Shown here piece by piece: positions 33,646 to 41,766 of a DNA stretch of 64,000 nucleotides (position 1 is its first letter; each line of letters opens with the position of its first letter). Both the position numbers and the translations under genes were made by a program. This DNA comes from Solirubrobacter deserti. Lineage in GTDB: Bacteria > Actinomycetota > Thermoleophilia > Solirubrobacterales > Solirubrobacteraceae. The notes beneath the pieces were generated by a model. It saw only the letters and a list, made by a program, of their open reading frames with translations, made no database searches and was not told the origin of the DNA. The DNA is taken from assembly GCF_003344625.1 (NCBI RefSeq), contig NZ_QPKJ02000006.1, positions 248,001-312,000 on the forward strand. The letters are read 5' to 3'.

Positions 33646-34287
33646 TCAGCGGCGGGTGTGCTCGACTTCCCGGCCGGTGGCGACGACGACGTCGGTGACC
33701 AGGCTCGGCGCGAACAGGCCGTGGGCGATCAGGCCGGGCTCGGCGTCCAGCCGCTGAGCCAGCGCGGCGGGGTCGTCCACGGGCCCCGTCCAGTCGGCGA
33801 TCACGCCGCCGTCCGGGCTGGCCGCGCCGCCGCGCGGGACGGCGTATTGAAGGCGGGCGAGCGTGGAGGCCAGCCCGAACGGGTGCAGCTCCAGCGGGAC
33901 GGGCGCCGTGAGCCGCGGCACGGGCTTCTCGTGCGAGGCGATCACCACGAACCGCCGTGCCGCCGCCGCGACGATCTTCTCGCGCGTGTGCGCGCGGCCA
34001 CCGCCCTTGATCAGCCACGGCCCGGGCGCGATCTGGTCCGCGCCGTCGATCGCGATGTCCAGCTCGGTCAGCGTGTCGAACGGCTTGACGACGAGCCCGG
34101 CGGCCGCCGCCGCGCGCGCCGTCGCCTCCGAGGTCGCGACGCACCGCAGCCGCAGCCCCGTGGCCGCGAGCAGCGGGATCAGCGGCGCGACCGTGGAGCC
34201 CGTGCCGAGCCCGACGCGCATCCCGCCCTCCACCAGGCCGGCCGCGTGCGCGGCGGCCGCGTGTCGTTCCGTCTCACCCAGCGTCAC
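33646..34287 (-). CDS. rpiA: Ribose-5-phosphate isomerase A
   Basis: The product is 213 aa with the RpiA motifs GLGTGSTVAPLI, the catalytic region DIAIDGADQIAPG and WLIKGGGRAHTREKIVA. It interconverts ribose 5-phosphate and ribulose 5-phosphate in the pentose phosphate pathway. GTG 34287 (VTLGETERH) is chosen; the open frame continues upstream antisense to the next gene. TAGAGT on this strand (34301-34296) is 8 nt before the start and shares two bases with the divergent promoter. Confidence 0.9.
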   Translation of the reverse strand: MTLGETERHAAAAHAAGLVEGGMRVGLGTGSTVAPLIPLLAATGLRLRCVATSEATARAAAAAGLVVKPFDTLTELDIAIDGADQIAPGPWLIKGGGRAHTREKIVAAAARRFVVIASHEKPVPRLTAPVPLELHPFGLASTLARLQYAVPRGGAASPDGGVIADWTGPVDDPAALAQRLDAEPGLIAHGLFAPSLVTDVVVATGREVEHTRR

Positions 34288-34295
34288 CGTCGCCC

Positions 34296-34305
34296 ACTCT
34301 AGGGT
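34296..34305. promoter_or_regulatory. Overlapping divergent -10 elements (rpiA / SpoIIAA-like gene)
   Basis: On the plus strand TAGGGT at 34300-34305 lies 6 nt before ATG 34312. On the minus strand TAGAGT at 34301-34296 lies 8 nt before GTG 34287. The two hexamers overlap by two bases, so polymerase can open only one direction at a time. Confidence 0.65.
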
Positions 34306-34311
34306 CTGGGC

Positions 34312-34686
34312 ATGGTCACCGTCGCCGACGCCGGCGCGCCGGGCATCCTGGCGTTCGTCATCTCCGAGCGGCTCACGCGCGCCGACTACCAGGACGTCCT
34401 GCTCCCGCCGATCGCCGCGCGGATCGAGCGCGGCGAGGACCTGCGCGCGCTGGCCGTGATCGAGGACTTCCACGGGCTGGAATCGGCCGGGCTCGTGACC
34501 GAGCTCAAAGCGGCCGCGAGGCTCGGCTCCGGGCAGCGCTCGATCGCGATCGCGATCGCCGTGGTGAGCGACATCGACTGGGTCCGCCGCAGCCTCTCGC
34601 TGTTCGGGTGGCTCGTGCCGGGCGAGGTGCGCGTGTTCACGGGCGAGCAGCGCGCCGCCGCGGAGGCGTGGCTCGCGGGCGTCTGA
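34312..34686 (+). CDS. SpoIIAA-like (STAS-fold) protein
   Basis: The product is 124 aa with the pattern of the SpoIIAA-like family (ILAFVISERLTRADYQDVLL, ALAVIEDFHGLESAGLVTEL, RSIAIAIAVVSDIDWVRRSL). It has the STAS fold but not the phospho-Ser motif of anti-sigma antagonists, and may bind lipids or nucleotides. TAGGGT lies 6 nt before ATG. A GC-rich hairpin follows the stop. Confidence 0.82.
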   Translation: MVTVADAGAPGILAFVISERLTRADYQDVLLPPIAARIERGEDLRALAVIEDFHGLESAGLVTELKAAARLGSGQRSIAIAIAVVSDIDWVRRSLSLFGWLVPGEVRVFTGEQRAAAEAWLAGV

Positions 34687-34695
34687 GGAAGAGAG

Positions 34696-34722
34696 GCCGC
34701 CGCGCTGGTCAGGCGCGGCGGC
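34696..34722 (+). terminator. GC-rich terminator hairpin
   Basis: GCCGCCGCGC, loop of 7, GCGCGGCGGC: a perfect 10-bp stem starting 10 bp after the stop of the SpoIIAA-like gene. The remaining intergenic DNA to 34938 holds only a small inverted repeat, GGGTGA-N6-TCACCC at 34850-34867, possibly an operator for the DUF2510 gene. Confidence 0.55.
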
Positions 34723-34938
34723 GGTGCTGCAGGGCCGGCGGGTGTCGGGGGGAGGTAAGGACTGCCCGGGGGCCTTCGGTTCAGCGAGGGGGTCAGCCTC
34801 TGTGGGACCTACCTTGCCGATCGCCCGGCGCCTGTCCTATCGCCCGCGGGGGTGAACCGGATCACCCACGCGGTCCGGTGCGGGGGTCGGCAGGGCATAC
34901 TCGACCCAGGACCAGCGGATGCGAGGACGGGTGCGGGC

Positions 34939-35376
34939 GTGAGGTGGCAGTGGCTGGTGATCGCGACGATCGCGTTGCTCGGCGCGGCGGGCGGCGTGTA
35001 CTTCGGCAACCGGGAGGCGCCGGACGAGGTCGGCGTCGCGGCCTCGCTCGGCCTGGCCGGCCTCGGGCTCGGCGGCCTGGTCGGGGTGCTCGTGAGCGGC
35101 TGGTGGAAGCCGCCGCGCAAGCCGCCGGCGGCTGCGGAGCCGAGCGAGCCGTCCACCACGACGGAGTTCACCGCGCACGCCGAGAGCGAGCCGGAGGAGG
35201 CGGCGCCGGCCGCCCACGAGGCCGCGCTGGTCGACCATCCGCCGCCGCCTCCGCCGCCCGACAGCGGCGAGCCCGGGTGGTACAAGGACCAGGAGGGCGT
35301 GCGTCGCTACTGGGACGGCGAGCGCTGGACGGAGATCGTCTGGCGCGAGCGGCGCACCCGTACCAAGGGCCGCTGA
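34939..35376 (+). CDS. DUF2510-containing membrane protein
   Basis: The product is 145 aa: two N-terminal membrane helices (WQWLVIATIALLGAAGGVYF; SLGLAGLGLGGLVGVLVSGW), a Pro/Glu-rich linker with a run of Pro, and a C-terminal DUF2510 motif (GWYKDQEGVRRYWDGERWTE) facing the cytoplasm. DUF2510 is an actinobacterial motif of unknown function. GTG 34939 is chosen with GAGGA 11 nt upstream; longer frames are possible. Its 3' end directly precedes the VanR box of vanR. Confidence 0.78.
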   Translation: MRWQWLVIATIALLGAAGGVYFGNREAPDEVGVAASLGLAGLGLGGLVGVLVSGWWKPPRKPPAAAEPSEPSTTTEFTAHAESEPEEAAPAAHEAALVDHPPPPPPPDSGEPGWYKDQEGVRRYWDGERWTEIVWRERRTRTKGR

Positions 35377-35379
35377 TTT

Positions 35380-35413
35380 CCATACGCCGGCGATATGCCG
35401 GCCTGCCTAGGCT
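35380..35413 (+). promoter_or_regulatory. vanR promoter with VanR box (copy A)
   Basis: CCATACG (35380) and CGATATG (35391) are two sites 11 bp apart; 10 bp after the second lies TAGGCT (35408-35413), 6 nt before GTG 35420. The box therefore covers the -35 region, the position of an OmpR-type activator. The upstream CGTATG and GTTG elements of the other copies are absent; that space is coding. Autoregulation of vanR-vanS1 is likely. Confidence 0.75.
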
Positions 35414-35419
35414 TCGGGT

Positions 35420-36100
35420 GTGCGCGTGCTGATCGTCGAGGACGAGCCGTATCTGGCTGAAGCCGTCCGTGACGGCCTGCGGCTGGAGGCGATCGCCGCC
35501 GACATCGCCGGCGACGGCAACGCCGCGCTCGAACTGCTCAGCATCAACTCGTACGACCTCGCGGTGCTCGACCGTGACATCCCCGGCCCGTCCGGGGACG
35601 AGATCGCGCGGCGGATCGTCGCGTCCGGCAGCGGCATCCCGATCCTGATGCTCACCGCGGCCGACCGGCTCGACGACAAGGTGACCGGGTTCGAGCTCGG
35701 CGCCGACGACTACCTGACCAAGCCGTTCGAGCTGCGTGAGCTGGTCCTGCGCCTGCGTGCGCTCGACCGCCGCCGCGCGCACGCCCGGCCCCCGGTGCGC
35801 GAGATCGCGGGTCTGCGGCTGGACCCGTTCCGGCGCGAGGTCTTCCGCGACGGGCGCTATGTGGCGCTCACCCGCAAGCAGTTCGCCGTGCTGGAGGTGC
35901 TCGTCGCCGCGGAGGGCGGGGTCGTCAGTGCCGAGGAGCTGCTCGAGCGGGCGTGGGACGAGAACGCGAACCCGTTCACCAACGCCGTCCGCATCACCGT
36001 CTCCGCCCTGCGCAAGCGCCTGGGCGAGCCGTGGCTGATCGCCACGGTGCCCGGCGTCGGCTACCGCATCGACACGGGCGCCGCCAGCCCCGATGCCTAG
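35420..36100 (+). CDS. vanR: VanR-type response regulator (OmpR family)
   Basis: The product is 226 aa: receiver domain (MRVLIVEDEPYLAEAVRDGL, phospho-Asp 51 in AVLDRDIPGPSGDE, LTKPFELRELVL) and OmpR winged helix (RYVALTRKQFAVLEVLVAAE, TNAVRITVSALRKRLGE). It closely resembles Streptomyces VanR as I recall it. When phosphorylated by VanS it activates vancomycin-resistance genes. GTG 35420 has TAGGCT 6 nt upstream and a VanR box before it. The kinase gene overlaps its end by 8 nt. It is the only OmpR-type regulator for two VanS-like kinases in this locus. Confidence 0.93.
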   Translation: MRVLIVEDEPYLAEAVRDGLRLEAIAADIAGDGNAALELLSINSYDLAVLDRDIPGPSGDEIARRIVASGSGIPILMLTAADRLDDKVTGFELGADDYLTKPFELRELVLRLRALDRRRAHARPPVREIAGLRLDPFRREVFRDGRYVALTRKQFAVLEVLVAAEGGVVSAEELLERAWDENANPFTNAVRITVSALRKRLGEPWLIATVPGVGYRIDTGAASPDA

Positions 36101-37256
36101 GCGCGCCGGGCTCAGCGCTCGGCTGAAGCTCACGCTCAGCTACGCCGGGGTGATCGTCGTCTCCGGCACGCTGCTGCTGGCCGTCGTGTGGGTGTTCCTG
36201 CTGCGCTACGTGCCCGAGACCGCGCCCATATCGGGCGGCGACGGGTTCCGCGCGCCCCGGTGGTTCACGCCCAGCCGCTCGGACCTGCAGGAGGCGTTCG
36301 CGCCCAAGGCGGCGCTCGCGCTCGGGTTCCTGCTCGTGCTCGGGCTCGCGGGCGGGTGGCTGCTCGCCGGCCGGATGCTCGCGCCGCTGACGCGGATCGG
36401 CGACGCGGCTCGGCTGGCGGCGCGCGGGTCGCTGTCGCACCGGGTCCGGCTGGAAGGCCCGAAGGACGAGTTCCGCGAGCTTGCGGACGTCTTCGACACG
36501 ATGCTCGAGCAGCTCGAGTCGCACGTCGACGAGCAGCGGCGGTTCGCCGCGAACGCCTCGCACGAGCTGCGCACGCCGCTGGCCATCTCGCAGACGCTGC
36601 TCGACGTCGCCCGCAGCGACCCGACGCGCGACCAGCGCGAGCTGATCGAGCGCCTGCACACGGTCAACACGCGGGCGATCGAGGTCACCGAGGCGCTGCT
36701 GCTGCTCAGCCGCGGCAACGGCCGCAACTTCACCCGCGAGGCGGTCGATCTCTCCCTGCTCGCCGAAGAGGCGGCCGAGACGCTGCTGGCCCTGGCCGAG
36801 GCGCGCGCGATCACGCTCGAGGTCACCGGTGAGAAGGCACAGACGGTCGGCTCCACGGCGCTGCTGGCGCGGATGGTGACGAACCTGGTCCAGAACGCGA
36901 TCGTCCACAACCTCGCCTCGCGCGGCACGGTGACGGTGCACACCGAGGCGCGGGCGGACGCGAGCGTGCTGCGCGTGGAGAACACGGGCCACCCGCTCCC
37001 GCCCGGGCTGGTCGCGACGCTCACCGAGCCGTTCCAGCGCGGTACCGAGCGCATCCGCACCGACGAGCACGCGGGCGTCGGGCTCGGGCTGGCCATCGTG
37101 CAGAGCATCGTCCGCGCCCACGACGGGGCGCTCGAGCTCGCGCCCCGGTCCGGCGGCGGCCTCGTCGTCAGCGTGTCACTGCCGCGCGGCGGTCACGCCG
37201 CCTCCTGGAAGTCCGAGGAGCGGGGATCGAGCGGGAGCTCGCCCGAGGCCCAGTAG
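36093..37256 (+). CDS. vanS: VanS-type sensor histidine kinase 1
   Basis: The product is 387 aa. TM1 spans about residues 18-38, an extracytoplasmic loop 39-72, TM2 73-93, then HAMP, HisKA with phospho-His 157 (FAANASHELRTPLAIS) and HATPase (NLVQNAIVHNLASRG, HAGVGLGLAIVQSI). The layout and sequence match actinomycete VanS, which switches VanR on in response to vancomycin-type glycopeptides. Its loop differs in length and sequence from that of the second VanS (42849). It overlaps vanR and converges with the dioxygenase gene by 64 nt. Confidence 0.92.
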   Translation: MPRRAGLSARLKLTLSYAGVIVVSGTLLLAVVWVFLLRYVPETAPISGGDGFRAPRWFTPSRSDLQEAFAPKAALALGFLLVLGLAGGWLLAGRMLAPLTRIGDAARLAARGSLSHRVRLEGPKDEFRELADVFDTMLEQLESHVDEQRRFAANASHELRTPLAISQTLLDVARSDPTRDQRELIERLHTVNTRAIEVTEALLLLSRGNGRNFTREAVDLSLLAEEAAETLLALAEARAITLEVTGEKAQTVGSTALLARMVTNLVQNAIVHNLASRGTVTVHTEARADASVLRVENTGHPLPPGLVATLTEPFQRGTERIRTDEHAGVGLGLAIVQSIVRAHDGALELAPRSGGGLVVSVSLPRGGHAASWKSEERGSSGSSPEAQ

Positions 37257-37972
37257 AACGGGTCGACCGTCTTGTCCCCCAGCAGCTGGCGGCGGATGCG
37301 GGGCAGGTTCGCCCACTCCGGCACGTCCTCGAACGGCGTGTCGCGCGAGGTCAGCCAGCGGTAGCTGTAGGCCATGAACAGCGCGCGGCGGACGCGCTCG
37401 CCGAGGTTGTCGCGCCGGCGGTGCCAGACCCGGGCGTCGAACACCGCGACCGTGCCGGCGGGGCCGAGGATCGGCACGCCGTCGGGCTGGTCCTCGGTCG
37501 GGTAGCGCGAGGTCGTGTCCAGGTGGCTGCGCGGCACCACCTCCAGCGCGCCGTCATCGGGCGAGTCGACGTCGGTCAGATAGACCGCGACCTTGAGGGT
37601 GACGCGCGGCTGGTCGCGCCACAGCAGCCGCATGTCGCGGCCCATCAGGCCGTTGTCACGATGCCAGCGGTGCGCGCCCGTGGGCGCGTGCGGCGGATGC
37701 ACGTCGAGGTGCGAGTGGTTGACGTACACGTTCGGTGAGAGCAGCTCCACCGCGAGCGCCAGCAGCGGCGGCCAGTCCACGATGGCGGCCAGGTCGGGAT
37801 GCTGCGCCAGGCCGGACAGCAGGTGCAGCGGCTGCGGTGTGTCGGAGGTGCGAGCGGCGACTTCGTCGACTGCGTGCAGCAGCCTGCGGGCCAGCGGCCG
37901 GTCGAGCTGACCGACCACGGCCCAGCCTTCGTTCGCCACCGTCGTCGCCACCGCCGAGTTGAGGGAGGTCAT
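37193..37972 (-). CDS. PhyH-family Fe(II)/2-oxoglutarate dioxygenase in VanR regulon
   Basis: The product is 259 aa with the non-haem iron triad: HxD in AHRWHRDNGLMG and distal His in AVFDARVWHRRRDN with a following Arg for 2-oxoglutarate, so it looks active. PhyH enzymes hydroxylate small molecules, including antibiotics and lipids. ATG 37972 is chosen as TTGAGT lies 7 nt upstream; GTG 37981 is an alternative. A complete VanR box precedes it, so it is probably induced with the van genes. A role in changing cell-wall precursors or the glycopeptide is inference. Confidence 0.85.
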   Translation of the reverse strand: MTSLNSAVATTVANEGWAVVGQLDRPLARRLLHAVDEVAARTSDTPQPLHLLSGLAQHPDLAAIVDWPPLLALAVELLSPNVYVNHSHLDVHPPHAPTGAHRWHRDNGLMGRDMRLLWRDQPRVTLKVAVYLTDVDSPDDGALEVVPRSHLDTTSRYPTEDQPDGVPILGPAGTVAVFDARVWHRRRDNLGERVRRALFMAYSYRWLTSRDTPFEDVPEWANLPRIRRQLLGDKTVDPFYWASGELPLDPRSSDFQEAA

Positions 37973-37979
37973 GGCCTGC

Positions 37980-38037
37980 ACTCAAACGTCCTCGGCGTTG
38001 CCGTCGCGTATGCCGATTTCGATACGCGGGCGATACG
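37980..38037 (-). promoter_or_regulatory. Promoter of dioxygenase gene with VanR box (copy B)
   Basis: Read on the plus strand: GTTG 37997, CGTATG 38007, CGATACG 38020, CGATACG 38031. On the minus strand the -10 position holds TTGAGT (37985-37980), 7 nt before ATG 37972 and 11 nt from CAAC. The two CGATACG sites are 11 bp apart and CGTATG is their inverted half. The weak -10 implies dependence on an activator. Confidence 0.75.
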
Positions 38038-38039
38038 CG

Positions 38040-38855
38040 CTACGGCGCCTGGTCGATGCCGGCGATGACGATCACCGGCGCCCCGGGCGCGAGCGCACGG
38101 CCGTCGGCGCCGACCGGTTCGCGCCGGCTGATCCCGAGCGTGCGCCCGACCGCCTCGGCCTCCGCTCGATGGCCGGGCGCGTACTGCACGACTGAAGTGG
38201 TGCGCTGCTGGTCGGAGAACGTGTCAATGCCGCCTTCGGTGAAGCCGGCGGCGGCGAGCTCGCCGCTGAGCGCGGCGGCGAGCCCGGGCACGGTCGTGCC
38301 GTTCAGGACGGCGACCGTCACGTCGGCGGGCTCAACCGTGGCGACGGGCGTGGGCGTCGGCGTGGGCGTCGGCGTCGCGCGGGCGCGCTCGCTGCCGCCG
38401 CTCGGCCGCAGCGCCCCGTACGCCGCGGCGCCGCCGACCGCGAGCGCGGCGAAGAGCGCGATCGCGCCGTGCCGCGCACCGATCGCGCGCGGCCACGGAC
38501 GCGCAGCGTGCCCGCCCGGGGCGAGGCCGCCGGCGAGCGGCCGCCACCGCCGCGGCTTGTCGTCGCCGGCCGGTCCGCCGGCGGTGCCCGCCCCGGCGCG
38601 CCGCACCCGCGGCTCGTCGGGGTCGGCCGGTCCGCCGGCGGTGCCCGCCGCGGCTCGCGGCCGCCGCGGCTCGGCGTGATCGGCCGGGGTGGCGGGCGGG
38701 CGCGGCGGCGCGTTGCGCTCGGGCGCGCCGCCCGCCCACTCGCGCAGCCGCCGGACCTCGCGGGCCTGCGAGACGTGCAGCACCGCGAGCAGGACGAGCC
38801 CGGCCGCCGCGGCCACGCCCGCGACGGCGCCGACCTCCTGCGCGAGCTTCAGCAC
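38040..38855 (-). CDS. Membrane protein with LytR C-terminal domain
   Basis: The product is 271 aa: an N-terminal membrane helix (VGAVAGVAAAAGLVLLAVLH), a long Pro/Arg-rich cytoplasmic linker with a near repeat (GTAGGPADPDEPR, GTAGGPAGDDKPR), a second membrane helix (GAIALFAALAVGGAAAYGAL), a Thr-Pro repeat, and a C-terminal LytR_C domain (VTVAVLNGTTVPGLAAALSG). LytR_C domains occur on cell-wall glycopolymer ligases and related envelope proteins. GTG 38855 overlaps the murF stop, so it is the last gene of the vanHAX operon. Confidence 0.78.
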   Translation of the reverse strand: MLKLAQEVGAVAGVAAAAGLVLLAVLHVSQAREVRRLREWAGGAPERNAPPRPPATPADHAEPRRPRAAAGTAGGPADPDEPRVRRAGAGTAGGPAGDDKPRRWRPLAGGLAPGGHAARPWPRAIGARHGAIALFAALAVGGAAAYGALRPSGGSERARATPTPTPTPTPVATVEPADVTVAVLNGTTVPGLAAALSGELAAAGFTEGGIDTFSDQQRTTSVVQYAPGHRAEAEAVGRTLGISRREPVGADGRALAPGAPVIVIAGIDQAP

Positions 38856-40153
38856 GGCGCGTAGGCCCGCACCACGTCTTCCAGGCGCGCGACCCGGCTG
38901 CCCTTGACCAGCGCGGCGTCGCCCGGGCCCAGCGCGCGCAGGACGGCGACTGCCTCCTCGACGCCCGTGACGTGCGCGTCGCCGTAGTGGGCGGTGCCGT
39001 ACCCGACGACCTCGATCCCGAGCTCCTGCGCCAGGCCCGCGATGCGGCGGTGCTCGGCCTCGCTGCGCGCGCCCAGCTCGGCCATCAGCCCGAGCAGGGC
39101 GAGCTTGCGCGCACCCGGCAGCGCTGCCAGCGAGCGCAGGGCGGCCTCGGTCGAGGCGGGGATGGCGTTGAAGCAGTCGACGACCAGCAGCGGACCATCG
39201 GGCACGTGCCGGACCTCCATGCGCCATGGCGAGCCCTCGCTCGCGGCCAGCGCGGCGGCCACCGCCTCGAGCCCGACCCCGCACCACAGCGCGGCCGTCG
39301 CCGCGGCCAGCGCGTTGGGGACCTGCTGGAGGCCGCGCAGCGCGAGCCGGACGTCCGTCTGCCCCCACGGCGAGCACAGGCGGAACCGGGCGCGCAGGTC
39401 GCGGTCGAGCGTGACGGCTTCCGCCCGCACGTCGGCGTCGGCGTCCACCGCGAACCCGAGCACGGGACACGCGGCCAGGGCGTCCATCGCGCGCACGCGC
39501 GGGTCGTCGAGGTTCAATACCGCGAGTCCGGAAGCGGGCAGCGCGGCCACCAGCTCGCCCTTGACGCGCGCCACGCCGTCGAGGTCGCCCAGGTACTCGA
39601 CGTGCGCCATCGCGACGCTGGTGACGATGCCGACGTCCGGCCGCGCGATCGCGGCCAGCCGCTCGATGTCCCCCACCCGCCGCGCGCCCATCTCCAGCAC
39701 CGCCCAGCGGGCGTCCTCCGGCGCGTTGAGCAGCGTCAGCGGCAGGCCGAGCTCGTTGTTGAAGGACCGCTCGCTCGCGACGACCCGCAGCGTCGGCGCC
39801 AGGCACGCCGCCAGCAGGTCCTTGGTGGTGGTCTTGCCGACCGAGCCGGTGATGCCGATCGCGCCCTGGACCCGTTCACGCGCGAGCGCGCCCAACCGCA
39901 GCAGCGCGGCGGCCGTGTCCCGCACCCGGATCGCCGTCCCGCCCACCGGCTCCTGCGTGGTGAGGTAGGCCGCCGCCCCCGCCTCGAGCGCCGCCGGGAT
40001 GAACGCGTGCCCGTTGCGCTCGGCCACGATCGGCACGTACAGCCGGCCGGGCCCGATCGTGCGCGAGTCGATGCTCGCGCCGTCGACGCCGACGTCAGGA
40101 CCGACCAGCTCGCCCCCGAGCTCGGCCGCGAGCGCAGATGCCGTGAACCGCAC
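38849..40153 (-). CDS. murF: MurF-type UDP-MurNAc-tripeptide:D-Ala-D-X ligase in van operon
   Basis: The product is 434 aa with Mur ligase motifs: ATP site GITGSVGKTTTKDLL (about residues 98-112), VLEMGARRVGDIERL, SVAMAHVEYLGD, and VVDCFNAIPASTEAAL. It joins the terminal dipeptide to UDP-MurNAc-tripeptide. Its place just after vanX suggests a dedicated paralogue that prefers D-Ala-D-Lac; MurF copies beside vanHAX are known from glycopeptide producers. It starts with GTG 40153, 3 nt after the vanX stop. Whether the genome has another murF cannot be seen. Confidence 0.9.
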   Translation of the reverse strand: MRFTASALAAELGGELVGPDVGVDGASIDSRTIGPGRLYVPIVAERNGHAFIPAALEAGAAAYLTTQEPVGGTAIRVRDTAAALLRLGALARERVQGAIGITGSVGKTTTKDLLAACLAPTLRVVASERSFNNELGLPLTLLNAPEDARWAVLEMGARRVGDIERLAAIARPDVGIVTSVAMAHVEYLGDLDGVARVKGELVAALPASGLAVLNLDDPRVRAMDALAACPVLGFAVDADADVRAEAVTLDRDLRARFRLCSPWGQTDVRLALRGLQQVPNALAAATAALWCGVGLEAVAAALAASEGSPWRMEVRHVPDGPLLVVDCFNAIPASTEAALRSLAALPGARKLALLGLMAELGARSEAEHRRIAGLAQELGIEVVGYGTAHYGDAHVTGVEEAVAVLRALGPGDAALVKGSRVARLEDVVRAYAPC

Positions 40154-40156
40154 GGC

Positions 40157-40765
40157 CTACGCGATCGGGAAGTCGAAGTACGTGTCCGGATACGGCTCCG
40201 CGGCGAGCGAGTAGTGCCACCACTCACACACGTAGGAGCTGAACCCGCACGCGGTCATGATCGAGCACAGGTGGCGGCGGTTGCGGGCCGCGACCGCCGT
40301 GACCGAGGAGGCCCCGTGGTGGGACGCCGCGTCCATCAGGTCGTGCCCGCCGCCCATGTCCGCCAGCTCGCCGCTCGCCAGGTGGAACAACGTCAGGTCG
40401 ACCGTGCTGCCCCGGGTGTGCCCCGATCTGGTGGCGACGTAGCCCTGCTCGAACATGTCGGCCCGATCGATGTTCGGGTAGTGCCTCGGCTTGGTCCGGC
40501 CGTCCTCGGGCTGCTCGGCCCAGCGCCGGAAGCAGTCCACGGCGCGCTGCGGGCGGTACCCGTCCCACAGCAGCAGCCCGTACCCGAGCGTCGCGGCCTG
40601 CGCCCGCGCACGCTGGAGCGCGTGGCACAACGCCGTGGTCCCGACGATGCGGTTGGCGACGTAGCCGTCCACCGGCTTGCCCGTGAAGTTGTCCCACGTC
40701 GCGTACTTGGCGTCCCAGCGGACGCCGGGCACCAGCTCGTCGACGAACGCGAACCCGTCCCTCAT
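40157..40765 (-). CDS. vanX: VanX D-Ala-D-Ala dipeptidase
   Basis: The product is 202 aa, the same length as enterococcal VanX, and key residues fall at identical numbers: Arg71 (DGYRPQ), zinc ligands His116 and Asp123 (SGHTRGSTVDL) and His184, catalytic Glu181 (CEWWHY). It hydrolyses D-Ala-D-Ala so that only D-Ala-D-Lac enters the precursors, which lowers vancomycin binding. The ATG overlaps the vanA stop (ATGA). It has no signal peptide, as expected for a cytoplasmic enzyme. Confidence 0.96.
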   Translation of the reverse strand: MRDGFAFVDELVPGVRWDAKYATWDNFTGKPVDGYVANRIVGTTALCHALQRARAQAATLGYGLLLWDGYRPQRAVDCFRRWAEQPEDGRTKPRHYPNIDRADMFEQGYVATRSGHTRGSTVDLTLFHLASGELADMGGGHDLMDAASHHGASSVTAVAARNRRHLCSIMTACGFSSYVCEWWHYSLAAEPYPDTYFDFPIA

Positions 40766-41766
40766 CGCGCCACCGCCGCGTCCACGAGCCGGTCGATCAC
40801 CGCACCCATCGACAGCCCGGCGGCCGCCATCATCCGCGGGTAGCGGCTGTAGGACGTCAGGCCGGGCAGCGTGTTGACCTCGTTGAGGACGACGGTCCCG
40901 TCCGCCCGCAGGAACAGGTCCACGCGCGCCAGCCCGCGGCAGCCGAGCGCGCGGTAGACGGCCTTGGCCGTCGCCTGCACGAGCGCGCGCGCCTCGTCCG
41001 GGATGTCGGCGGGGACGATCGGCGTCGAGTTGTCCGAGCCGAACTCGGGCGCATCCTCCTGGTGGATCCGGAAGAACCCGTGCGAGAGCGCGATGCGGTC
41101 GACCTCCCCCGTCAGCAGATCGTCGCCGTCGCCGAGCACGGCGCACCCGACCTCGCTGCCGGCGACCGCGGCCTCGATCAGCACCTTGCGGTCGAAGCGG
41201 CGGGCGGCGTCGATCGCGGCGCGCAGGTCCTCCGGCACGGAGACCTTGCTGACGCCGAAGGAGGACCCCGACCGCGCCGGCTTGACGAACAGCGGGTAGG
41301 GGAGCGCCCCGGGGTCCTCGCTGACCGTGAAGTCCGGCGTCGCGATCCCGGCGCTGCGCGCGACGAGGTAGGTGAGCGACTTGTCCATGCACAGCGCGGA
41401 GCTCTGGACGTCGCAGCCGACGTACGGGAGGCCGGACAGCTCCAGGAGCCCTTGCACCGCGCCGTCCTCGCCGAGCCGGCCGTGCAGGACCGGGAACACG
41501 AGGTCGAGCGCCACCGCGTCCTGTCCGCGGACGAGCAGCCCGCGGACGCCGCGGTCGGGCGACAGCGAGGCCGGGCGCCCGCGCGCCTCCCACCCCACCT
41601 GGGGACCGTCGCACAGCCGCCACGCACCGTCCGTGGTGATCCCGATCCAGACCGGCTCGTATTTCGCGCGGTCCAGGTGCCTGGCGACCTCCCGCGCGGA
41701 CTTGACGGAGATCGGGTGCTCCTCGCCGGCGCCGCCGAAGAGGATGCCCACCTTCAACCTAGCCAT
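40762..41766 (-). CDS. vanA: VanA-type D-alanine--(R)-lactate ligase
   Basis: The product is 334 aa, ATP-grasp fold. It has VanA-type signatures: ILFGGAGEEHPISVKSA, CDVQSSALCMDKSLTYLVA, KPARSGSSFGVSKV, and FFRIHQEDAPEFGSDNS, in which His235 corresponds to the His of VanA (244) linked to lactate use; the C-terminal part CRGLARVDLFLRADG is also typical. It makes D-Ala-D-Lac from D-Ala and the D-lactate supplied by VanH. ATG 41766 overlaps the vanH stop by 8 nt; an upstream in-frame ATG gives no homology. Confidence 0.95.
   Translation of the reverse strand: MARLKVGILFGGAGEEHPISVKSAREVARHLDRAKYEPVWIGITTDGAWRLCDGPQVGWEARGRPASLSPDRGVRGLLVRGQDAVALDLVFPVLHGRLGEDGAVQGLLELSGLPYVGCDVQSSALCMDKSLTYLVARSAGIATPDFTVSEDPGALPYPLFVKPARSGSSFGVSKVSVPEDLRAAIDAARRFDRKVLIEAAVAGSEVGCAVLGDGDDLLTGEVDRIALSHGFFRIHQEDAPEFGSDNSTPIVPADIPDEARALVQATAKAVYRALGCRGLARVDLFLRADGTVVLNEVNTLPGLTSYSRYPRMMAAAGLSMGAVIDRLVDAAVAR

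Noticed and set aside
34850..34867. GGGTGA-N6-TCACCC as a strong operator
   Set aside because: Six-base arms are weak in GC-rich DNA and no -10 element is clear nearby; mentioned only as a possible site.
40762..41766. Plain D-alanine--D-alanine ligase
   Set aside because: The RIHQE and SGSSFGV context, the vanH and vanX neighbours and the box-driven operon fit the D-lactate type better.
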